DNA from: Solibacteraceae bacterium
GTDB taxonomy: Bacteria; Acidobacteriota; Terriglobia; Bryobacterales; Bryobacteraceae
Direction of reading: 5' to 3'
NCBI GenBank assembly: GCA_026984795.1
Contig: JALSRK010000073.1
Span: 1-64,000 of the forward strand
Length of the DNA stretch: 64,000 bases
The stretch's first letter is position 1. Each line of letters opens with the position of its first letter. This document shows positions 18,884 to 25,568 of the stretch, in pieces. The position numbers and the translations under genes are program-made. The notes beneath the pieces are model-generated. The model had not been told where the DNA came from. It worked only from the letters and a program-made list of their open reading frames with translations, and did no database searches.

Positions 18884-18892
18884 ATTATAACA
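18884..18892 (-). promoter_or_regulatory. Extended -10 promoter for the kamA-like gene
   Basis: TGTTATAAT on the minus strand combines the TGn extension with a perfect TATAAT. No good -35 is present, which extended -10 promoters tolerate. Transcription would begin near 18877 and read into the kamA leader. Confidence 0.65.
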
Positions 18893-18969
18893 CGCGGGGC
18901 AAGGATTACCGCGCTTTATCGAACTGATCCGCCGCGGGCGCCGGACCTGCTTCGGCCGCCCACGCCGCA

Positions 18970-19380
18970 TCAGCCGCCGGCGTCTTGCGAAACGCGCTCC
19001 TCGAGCCGGGCCAGCCAGCCGGCGAGAAGCGCCGCGTGTCCAGGCAGCCTCGCGAAGACCTCCTCGGCCAGCTCTTCGTTGTGAGTGTGGACAGTGAGGT
19101 TGCGGTCCCGGGCGACCCCGAACATTCGTCGCGCTTCGTCTTCGCTCAGCAGGCCCGTCCGGAAACTCGCCCGGATCGCCGACCCCGGCGAGGCCGCCGG
19201 CAGGTTTTCGACCGTCGCCAGGAAAGCCTGAGCAGCCTTCCACACCGTCCCGAAAGAGTACTCGAAGCACTGGTGGATCGCCGCGTCGCGGGCGATCTCG
19301 CTCTTCGGCTCCTTCAGGGCGGCGAACAACGTCTCGGGCGCCCGCCGCGCCATGCGCAACCGCTCTTTCACTCGCTCCAC
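18970..19380 (-). CDS. HI0074-family HEPN protein (nucleotidyltransferase-associated)
   Basis: A 136-residue all-alpha protein of the nucleotidyltransferase substrate-binding (HI0074) family, HEPN superfamily. It has DAAIHQCFEYSFGTVWKAAQAFL near residue 33 (AIxRFEYTFELxWK pattern) and SPGSAIRASFRTGLLS. The HEPN RNase motif is RNLTVHTHNEELAEEVF near residue 93, where R-x4-H is intact. The start is a GTG with GGAGG 7 nt upstream. Such proteins normally pair with an adjacent MNT nucleotidyltransferase as toxin-antitoxin or defence modules. Here only a 3' scrap of that partner remains upstream. It could be a toxin freed of its antitoxin, or inactive. Confidence 0.85.
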   Translation of the reverse strand: MERVKERLRMARRAPETLFAALKEPKSEIARDAAIHQCFEYSFGTVWKAAQAFLATVENLPAASPGSAIRASFRTGLLSEDEARRMFGVARDRNLTVHTHNEELAEEVFARLPGHAALLAGWLARLEERVSQDAGG

Positions 19381-19439
19381 GGCACGCCCTCCTCGAGCAC
19401 CCGCTCCCGCAGCGAGCGCGGCGCCGGATTCCCGGCCGC
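19368..19439 (-). pseudogene. 3' remnant of an MNT-type nucleotidyltransferase
   Basis: Just upstream of the HEPN gene one frame reads NPAPRSLRERVLEEGVPWSE and stops, overlapping the HEPN GTG start by 13 nt. The pattern L-x-E-R-V-x2-E-G near a terminus is typical of the C-terminal end of MNT nucleotidyltransferases, and the short overlap is typical of MNT-HEPN operons. The frame stays open further upstream, but the GSxxRGExxxxSDLDLLV catalytic core is missing. That space is taken by the DUF5666 gene and its terminator. I infer a truncation of the partner gene. The homology rests on about 20 residues. Confidence 0.45.
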
Positions 19440-19472
19440 CGCGGGCGCCGCACCACAGAACAGAAGACGAAA

Positions 19473-19508
19473 GGCCGGAGTCCCGGGGCTGGCCCCTGTG
19501 CTCCGGCC
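19473..19508 (-). terminator. Terminator of the DUF5666 gene
   Basis: Thirty-two nt after the DUF5666 stop the transcript can form a perfect 8-bp stem GGCCGGAG/CUCCGGCC enclosing a second stem GGGG-CCAG-CCCC. A U-rich stretch UUUCGUCUUCUGUUCU follows. This is a good intrinsic terminator. Confidence 0.7.
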
Positions 19509-19540
19509 GTTGGATCTGTCGCCTTCCCGGGCGTGCCGGT

Positions 19541-22144
19541 CTAGTGGACGGCCACCGTCACCCCGGCGGGCGTCGCCTCCCCATCGACCTCCACGCGGAT
19601 CTCCACCGACGCGCCCGCCGGCGCATCCTCGGGGACCACCACGTTGAGCTGCGCCACTCCGTCAACCAGGCCCGGAGCGGCCCCGGCGTAAAGCACCCGA
19701 GCCTGTTTGCTGCCGACCAGGACCGTCACCTGGACGCCTTCCAGCGGTTGCGGCGCCGTCACCACCTGCCCGTCCACCGAGGCCCTCGAGCCGATACCGG
19801 TGGCGTAGAGCACCAGGACGTCGCCCCGCTTCACCGGGTTGTCCGGACCGTTCAACGAATAGGCGCCGTCGTCGTAGTTGAGCGCCGCCGCCTGGCCACG
19901 GCCGGTCCCGGTGAGGGTGAACAGACCCGGGGTGACCGGTTTTACCGGCAAGGCAAGCACGTTGGACCACACCCCGGCATACTCCACCTGAAGGTGGGTC
20001 TCGCTCTTGTCCTCGACGGCCTTCGGAACGATCACGTTGATCTGGTTCTGCGAGGCATAGAGCACCGGCGCGGGATGCCCGTCGAAGAGCACCCGGGTGT
20101 CGGCCAGCGCCGCCGGGAAGACGCCGTTTTCAGGCGTCGCCGTCGCCGCCACCCCGGGACCGAGCCCGAATCCGAAGAGCGAGACGATCGTGCCCGGGCT
20201 CACCGGACCGTCGTCCAGCGTGGCGGCGTGCCGCACCCCGTTCGACGAGACACAGGCGCCGGACGCCGATTCGACGTCGATCTTCGTCGCTTCAACGCCG
20301 CCGGCGTCATTCAGCCTCCCGTAGACCTCGACGCAGGAACCGATCTGCAGCGGGCCGTGCTCCTCGCCGATCATCGTCGCCGCGCTTACCACCACATTCC
20401 GGCCGCCGATCTCCCAGGTCCCAATGTGGTCCGGAGTTCCAGGACCCGACGTGACGACCCCCTCGAACTTGAAGACGCCGGAATCCTCACCCGGCGCTCC
20501 AGACGTGCACTTCGACATGGGCTTCGTCTCGATCTCCTGCGAGGCCAGTGAGCCGTCGGCCTGGAGCGCGCCCTTAACTTCGACACAGGCGCCGGCCTCG
20601 AATGGGCCGTTCTCCGCCTCGAGCTTGGTCATTTCCGTCACGCTCACGCTCTGCCCGCTGACGGTCCAGTCGCCTACCAGGCCGCCGCCACCGCCCGGCA
20701 AGACTTCGATGATCCCGTAGAACTCCATCGAACCCGGCCCCGACGCCACACCGCACTTGGCCGCCGAATCCTGGCGGTCGATCTCCCGAGCCAGCACCGC
20801 CCCGTCACTCAGGAGCCGTCCGTCCACTTCCACGCAGGCGTTTGGCTGCGGCATCATGCCGTCGAAGTCGACCTCCGTCGACTGATCGACGACTACCGTG
20901 CGGCCGCCGATCCGCCAATCGCCATAGGTCGTTCCGGAGGGCATCTCCTGCACCAGCCCATAGAAGGAGACCTTGTCATCCCGGTTGGGATCCCTCGATG
21001 AGCAACCGCCCGCCGAAGACTTCACTTCAATCTTTTCGGCGTCAAGACTCCCGTCGGCTTGCGCCTGACCCTTCACCTCGACACAGGAGCCCACCGCCGC
21101 CGGCCCGTGCTCCTGCTCGATCTTGGTCGTGGGGAGGACATGAACGGTCGAGCCGTCCACCATCCAGTCCCCGATCAGTTCGCCGCTTTCGGGCAAATCC
21201 TCCACCGTGCCGTAGAACTCCATCTGGGCCGCGCCCATCCCGGCGTCGCACTTGCCCGGCCGCTGCGTCTCGATCTCCTTGGCCTGGATGGCGCCGGCGT
21301 CATTGGCGGCCTGGCCCTTCACTTCCACGCAGGCCGCCGGGGCGAACTGCCCGTATTCGGTTTTCAGTTTCGTGGCCGCGTCCACGATTACTGCGTGCCC
21401 GGCTACGATCCACTCGCCCAGCAGACCGTCGGCCGGCATCTGATCGATGAAACCATCCAACTTCACTTGGCTGGTCAGCGAATGGTCGGCGCCACTGGAA
21501 TCGTCGCTCGAGTCGCTGTCGCCGGAATGGCTGGAATCGCCCGGCCCGCCCGAGTCGCCCGATCCAACCGAGCCGTCCGAGCCCGAGTCGTCTCCAGGAG
21601 AGGCCGACCCACACTTGCCCGGCTCCTCGGTCTGCATCTCGGACACCTGCTTGGCGCCGTCGCTCGCCTCGGTCCCCTCAACTTTCACACAAGTCCCCAC
21701 CGCGAACGGTCCGTGCTCGGTCTTCAGTTGGGTCGCCTCCACCACTGTGACCGCCTGGCCGCCGATCGTCCACACCCCGGCCGTGCCGCCGGACGGCATC
21801 GACTCCACCAGACCGTGGAACTCGAACTTCATCCCGGCCGAGCCCGCTCCGCACTTTTCCATTTCCTTCGATTCGATACTGGACGCCATTACGGAGCCAT
21901 CGGTCTGCGGCCAGCCCTCCACTTTCGCGCACGCGCCGACCTGCAGGGGGCCGTGGTCCTGCTCCAGCTCAGTGCTGTCGTTTACGTGAACCGTTCGGGA
22001 ACCCACGGTCCACACCGAAGGCGACATCTCCTGAATCAGCCCATAGAACTCAATCTTGTCGTTGTGGTCGTCGTCTCCTGCCCAGCCGACGAACGGAAGC
22101 CCCAGCGCCACCACAAGCACAGATATTCCCAGTCGTTTCATCAT
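19541..22144 (-). CDS. Exported DUF5666 seven-repeat protein with TIGR03437 domain
   Basis: An 867-residue exported protein. Residues 1-22 form a signal peptide (MMKRLGISVLVVALGLPFVG). Seven DUF5666-like repeats of ~77-85 residues follow at about 29, 106, 226, 307, 390, 472 and 557. Each starts like MEFYGxVExxP, passes through WxIGGxxVxV and ends near KC. A Ser/Asp/Gly-rich linker (about 185-225) separates repeats 2 and 3. Residues ~636-867 are a TIGR03437 domain with APVLYASQNQINVIVP and VLYAGAAPGLVDGVAQLNV. Each repeat has exactly two cysteines, 26-27 residues apart. The start is taken at 22144; 22141 is equally possible. Function is unknown, perhaps surface or matrix. Confidence 0.8.
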   Translation of the reverse strand: MMKRLGISVLVVALGLPFVGWAGDDDHNDKIEFYGLIQEMSPSVWTVGSRTVHVNDSTELEQDHGPLQVGACAKVEGWPQTDGSVMASSIESKEMEKCGAGSAGMKFEFHGLVESMPSGGTAGVWTIGGQAVTVVEATQLKTEHGPFAVGTCVKVEGTEASDGAKQVSEMQTEEPGKCGSASPGDDSGSDGSVGSGDSGGPGDSSHSGDSDSSDDSSGADHSLTSQVKLDGFIDQMPADGLLGEWIVAGHAVIVDAATKLKTEYGQFAPAACVEVKGQAANDAGAIQAKEIETQRPGKCDAGMGAAQMEFYGTVEDLPESGELIGDWMVDGSTVHVLPTTKIEQEHGPAAVGSCVEVKGQAQADGSLDAEKIEVKSSAGGCSSRDPNRDDKVSFYGLVQEMPSGTTYGDWRIGGRTVVVDQSTEVDFDGMMPQPNACVEVDGRLLSDGAVLAREIDRQDSAAKCGVASGPGSMEFYGIIEVLPGGGGGLVGDWTVSGQSVSVTEMTKLEAENGPFEAGACVEVKGALQADGSLASQEIETKPMSKCTSGAPGEDSGVFKFEGVVTSGPGTPDHIGTWEIGGRNVVVSAATMIGEEHGPLQIGSCVEVYGRLNDAGGVEATKIDVESASGACVSSNGVRHAATLDDGPVSPGTIVSLFGFGLGPGVAATATPENGVFPAALADTRVLFDGHPAPVLYASQNQINVIVPKAVEDKSETHLQVEYAGVWSNVLALPVKPVTPGLFTLTGTGRGQAAALNYDDGAYSLNGPDNPVKRGDVLVLYATGIGSRASVDGQVVTAPQPLEGVQVTVLVGSKQARVLYAGAAPGLVDGVAQLNVVVPEDAPAGASVEIRVEVDGEATPAGVTVAVH

Positions 22145-22172
22145 GTGTGTCCCTAACCGGAGTAGATGCATC

Positions 22173-22203
22173 GGTATACTCGCCGACGCACGCAAAGTGC
22201 CAA
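22173..22203 (-). promoter_or_regulatory. Possible promoter for the DUF5666 gene
   Basis: TTGGCA (22198-22203) and TATACC (22173-22178) on the minus strand are separated by 19 nt, slightly long. The -10 ends 28 nt before the start codon. Weak candidate. Confidence 0.3.
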
Positions 22204-22387
22204 TTTGGACCTTTACCCGAGCGGAGCGTGTCCTGCGCAACCCCTCACGACTTAACAGTTCCTCTATCTTGCGGCGGACTCCGCACCGCGCCCAGCCGCC
22301 TGTCCCGGAGCCCCCGTTGTGAAATAATTTCCCAGTCTCCAACGGTGGTTGGAAAAAAATTCCACGGGGAAACCGCTTACCCAGCCC

Positions 22388-22437
22388 TATCCCGATCGAG
22401 ATAGTCTAGATTCGCCGGCGCTGCCGCGAGCGCCGGC
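22388..22437. other. Two inverted repeats after the ggt stop
   Basis: At 22414-22437 a perfect 9-bp stem GCCGGCGCT/AGCGCCGGC with a 6-nt loop starts 4 nt after the ggt stop. At 22388-22405 lies CTATCCCGATCGAGATAG, a near-perfect palindrome. The stem lacks a U-tract, so it may stabilise the mRNA 3' end rather than terminate. The rest of 22145-22441 holds an A7 run inside TGGAA/TTCCA and no gene. Confidence 0.45.
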
Positions 22438-22441
22438 CCCC

Positions 22442-24235
22442 TCAGCGGCCGAAGACAAATCGCGCCCGGCGTGGATCGGCCCCTCCGTGGAGTGCCCCGT
22501 TACGAATCAGGATCACCGTCGGCGAGGCTGAGTCGCTCCACGGCCCGCGTACCACTACCCGGTGCCCCAGCACTCCAAGCTCGGCCGTGACATCGGGTGG
22601 GATTCGCTCTTCGGCCGCCAGTTTGCCCGGGGCGAACGCGTGATTTCCGAAGGAGCTATATAGGTGATAGGAGCGCACTCGGGGAGCCTCCACCGCCTGC
22701 TGCGGCGTCATGCCGAACTCGATGATGTCGAGCAGCACCTGAAGCGTCGCCTGGTCCTGGTTGTCTCCCCCCGGAGTGGACATGATCAGGAATGGTCTGC
22801 CGCCGTGCGTGACCAGTGTCGGGCTCAGCGTAATCCGCGGCCGTTTCCCTGGCTCGAGGACGTTGGGATGTCCGTCGATCAGGACGAATGACTGCAGACG
22901 GGTGCTGAGCGGAATCCCGGTGTCTCCGGCGATCACTGAAGGCAACCACGCCCCCGACGGCGTCGCCGAAAACACGTTGCCGTGGCGATCGACGACGTTC
23001 ACGCAAGTCGTGTCCGATACCCAACGGTCCGGAACCGGCTTCCCGCGCCGCGCCGAGAGATCGAGCGGCGGGCCCAACGGCCCCGGCCGGTGCTCGGTCG
23101 AGGCGGCTTCCGGATCGATCAGCCGCCGCCGCTCGGCGGCATACTCTTTGGAGAGCAACCGCTTGGCGGGTATGTCGGCGAACTTTGGGTCTCCGTAGTA
23201 ACGGTCCCGGTCGGCCATCGCCAGCTTGAGGGCCTCGACGACGGTGTGCAAGTACTGCGTCGAGTTGTGCCCCATCTCCCGGAGGTCGAATCCCTCGAGG
23301 ATGTTCAGCGCCTCGAGCAGCGCCGGCCCTTGGCTCCAGAAGCCCGGCTTCGAGACCGTGTAGCCCCGGTAGGTCGTCGAGACCGGCGCCTCCAACGTCG
23401 CCCGGAAACCAGCCATGTCGTTGTAGGTGATCAGCCCGCCGTTCTCTCTCGAGAACCGGGCGATCTTGCGGGCGATCTTTCCCTTGTAGAAGTAGTCCCG
23501 CACCGCCCGCAGTCTTTTCTGCCGGGAACCCCTGGCGCGCCGTTCGGCTTTCACCAGCTCGGTGAGCGTCCGCGCAAGCTGCTTGTACCGGACCACGTCT
23601 CCGGCCTGCGGCGGGCGCCCGTGGGGGTAGTAGAACTTCCAGGAGACTGGCCACAGCTTGAGAATCTGCTCGTCCCTCTCGAGAAACGAAGCGAACTCCT
23701 CCGGCAACGGGAACCCGCGGGCATACTCGATCGCCGGCGCCGCCACTTCGGCGAAAGACTTGGTTCCGAATCTCTCCAGCGCCAGGATGAGTCCGTCGAA
23801 AACCCCCGGCACGACCGCCGCCCGGATTCCGATCGACGGGATCGGCGGGAACTCGTCGCTTCCTTCCTCCCACGGCTCGGGGCGGCGGCGCCGGTAGAAC
23901 TCCGCCGTCGCCCCGGAAGGGGCCACACCGACCCCGCTGATCAGCGCCACTTTCTTGCCCTTCATCTTGACGAGCAGCGGCATCTCGCCCCCCAGCCCGA
24001 ACCGCGACTGCTCGGTGACCGCCGCCGTCAGCACCGCCGCCACGCCGGCATCCACGGCGTTGCCCCCGGCCGCCAGGATCCGGAAGCCCGCTTCGACTTC
24101 GAAATTGTTCGCCGCCCCTACCATCTCGCGCACGCCCCGCACTGGGGGAAACATCGTGCGCTCGGGCGGGGCCGAATGAGCGGCCAGGAGCGCGGCCAGC
24201 AGGCCCGCGGCGGGCAAGAGTCTGAGAGACTTCAT
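22442..24235 (-). CDS. ggt: Gamma-glutamyltransferase
   Basis: Exported Ntn hydrolase that cleaves or transfers the gamma-glutamyl group of glutathione-like compounds. The 597-residue proenzyme starts MKSLRLLPAAGLLAALLAAHS, a signal peptide. The large-subunit block NFEVEAGFRILAAGGNAVDA lies near residue 44. The autocleavage region SDTTCVNVVDRHGNVFS lies around residue 405, with the conserved threonine that becomes the small-subunit nucleophile. A C-terminal STPGGDNQDQ block follows. The ATG at 24235 overlaps the stop of the SpoU gene as ATGA, indicating translational coupling. The longer upstream frame belongs to that other gene's DNA. The substrate is not certain; some members are cephalosporin acylases or oxamate amidohydrolase-like. 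Confidence 0.88.
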   Translation of the reverse strand: MKSLRLLPAAGLLAALLAAHSAPPERTMFPPVRGVREMVGAANNFEVEAGFRILAAGGNAVDAGVAAVLTAAVTEQSRFGLGGEMPLLVKMKGKKVALISGVGVAPSGATAEFYRRRRPEPWEEGSDEFPPIPSIGIRAAVVPGVFDGLILALERFGTKSFAEVAAPAIEYARGFPLPEEFASFLERDEQILKLWPVSWKFYYPHGRPPQAGDVVRYKQLARTLTELVKAERRARGSRQKRLRAVRDYFYKGKIARKIARFSRENGGLITYNDMAGFRATLEAPVSTTYRGYTVSKPGFWSQGPALLEALNILEGFDLREMGHNSTQYLHTVVEALKLAMADRDRYYGDPKFADIPAKRLLSKEYAAERRRLIDPEAASTEHRPGPLGPPLDLSARRGKPVPDRWVSDTTCVNVVDRHGNVFSATPSGAWLPSVIAGDTGIPLSTRLQSFVLIDGHPNVLEPGKRPRITLSPTLVTHGGRPFLIMSTPGGDNQDQATLQVLLDIIEFGMTPQQAVEAPRVRSYHLYSSFGNHAFAPGKLAAEERIPPDVTAELGVLGHRVVVRGPWSDSASPTVILIRNGALHGGADPRRARFVFGR

Positions 24236-24774
24236 TTGCCCGCATTCTCCGACAAGCGCCGGTACTTGCGCAGCAACTCGTAGAGCGCCACCCCTCCGGC
24301 GACGGCGACGTTGAGCGATTGCTTCGTCCCGAGCATCGGGATCCGGACGAACGTGTCGCACTTGCCAAGGATCTCCTCTCGGATTCCCTCCACCTCGTTG
24401 CCGAAAACCAGGCAGACCGGGAACTGCGGCTCCCAGTCGAACAGGTCAACCGCATGAGCCGCCGTTTCCACGGCCGCGATCTCATAGCCGCCCTCTCGCA
24501 ACTCGTCCAGGCGTCGCAGCGGATCCCAATGATGTTCCCAGGCGACCGCCTCCTGCGCCCCGAGGGCTGTCTTCTCGATGGATTTGTGGGGCGGCCGCCC
24601 GGTGATACCCCCCAGGATCAACCTCTCAGCCCCGGCGCCGTCCACCGTCCGGAAGAATGCGCCGACGTTGTACAGACTCCGGACGTTGTCCAGCAGCACG
24701 GTCACCGGCAGAGGCCGCAACTGTTCGTAAGAACGCCCCGCATGTGTGGCCCGAAAAGGAGTAGCGTCGCTCAT
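24232..24774 (-). CDS. RNA 2'-O-methyltransferase, SpoU/TrmH family
   Basis: SPOUT-fold methyltransferase of 180 residues, acting on a tRNA or rRNA ribose. Motif 1 is LDNVRSLYNVGAFFRTVDGAG near residue 30 (N-x-G-x3-R-T). Motif 2 is VCLVFGNEVEGI near 125. Motif 3 is IPMLGTKQSLNVAVAGGVALY near 150, forming the trefoil-knot SAM site. There is no separate RNA-binding N-terminal domain, as in TrmH/TrmL-type enzymes. The start overlaps the stop of the upstream GNAT gene (ATGA) and its own stop overlaps the ggt start. The target nucleotide is unknown. Confidence 0.9.
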   Translation of the reverse strand: MSDATPFRATHAGRSYEQLRPLPVTVLLDNVRSLYNVGAFFRTVDGAGAERLILGGITGRPPHKSIEKTALGAQEAVAWEHHWDPLRRLDELREGGYEIAAVETAAHAVDLFDWEPQFPVCLVFGNEVEGIREEILGKCDTFVRIPMLGTKQSLNVAVAGGVALYELLRKYRRLSENAGK

Positions 24775-25559
24775 TTCATGAAGAATGTGTGGACCGCAGT
24801 CACCTCCCGGAACCCAAGCTTGCGGTAGACGCCTTCGCCCGGGCGCGTCGCCTCGAGCACCGCCAGCCGTACGCCGTGACGTTCGTAGGCCTGGAGCACG
24901 GCGTGGCGGGAAATCTCGGCCGCGAATCCCCGCCGCCGGTACTCCGGCAGAGTGCCGACGCTGTAAAGGCCCACCACGTCTCCTGCCGCCAGAGTCGCTG
25001 CGGTCGACACCGGCATGCCGCCGGCGTACCCTATCCACCCTTCCTGCAGCTTCCAGGCCTCCCTCCGCTGGTAGATCCCGGCGGCCGCCTCGAACGGAAT
25101 CCCGAAACAGTGAGCGACCACATGGCAGAACGCCAACCGGCTTTCGGCGTCTTTCACCGGACCCACCCTCAGTGTGCGCGTGAACGCGCGCCTGGGCAGC
25201 TTCGATACGCGGCCGGCCATGCCCGAGCACCGCACCATGCCCCGCAGCCCCCGCTGGCCGAGCAAATCCCCCAGTACGGCCCCCAACCCCGGCGGTAGGG
25301 TGTGCGTGCACACCCAGAAAGACCACGGCAGTCCCCGCAGCCGATAGTAGAGCGCCGCGATCTCCACCCGCCGTTCGAGGCTGTTCCGATCGCTGCCCAC
25401 CGGCCCGCGGAACATGGCCGCATTGAGTAACGAGACTCGGATTCCCGAACTGGCGGCCACCACGCCGGGCAGCTCTTTCACCTCGCCGCCGGGCGCGTTG
25501 CGCGCCAGCGTCTCCAGGCTCAGCCGAAGGTTCCGTTCCACCGCCGCCGCTTCATCCAT
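24771..25559 (-). CDS. GNAT-family N-acetyltransferase
   Basis: A 262-residue protein whose C-terminal half is a GNAT acetyltransferase. The acetyl-CoA loop is VGTLPEYRRRGFAAEISRHAV near residue 195, followed by VYRKLGFREV near 245. The N-terminal ~120 residues (LRLSLETLARNAPGGEV... onward) resemble a second, degenerate GNAT-like half. The ATG at 25559 lies 9 nt after the priA stop. The stop overlaps the SpoU start as ATGA. The substrate cannot be named. The tight packing suggests co-expression with priA and the RNA methyltransferase. Confidence 0.82.
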   Translation of the reverse strand: MDEAAAVERNLRLSLETLARNAPGGEVKELPGVVAASSGIRVSLLNAAMFRGPVGSDRNSLERRVEIAALYYRLRGLPWSFWVCTHTLPPGLGAVLGDLLGQRGLRGMVRCSGMAGRVSKLPRRAFTRTLRVGPVKDAESRLAFCHVVAHCFGIPFEAAAGIYQRREAWKLQEGWIGYAGGMPVSTAATLAAGDVVGLYSVGTLPEYRRRGFAAEISRHAVLQAYERHGVRLAVLEATRPGEGVYRKLGFREVTAVHTFFMK

Positions 25560-25568
25560 CCTCGATCG

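Noticed and set aside
18860-18960. Intact MNT nucleotidyltransferase downstream of the HEPN gene
   Set aside because: The frame continuing past the HEPN stop is arginine-rich and lacks the GSxxRG and DxD catalytic motifs.
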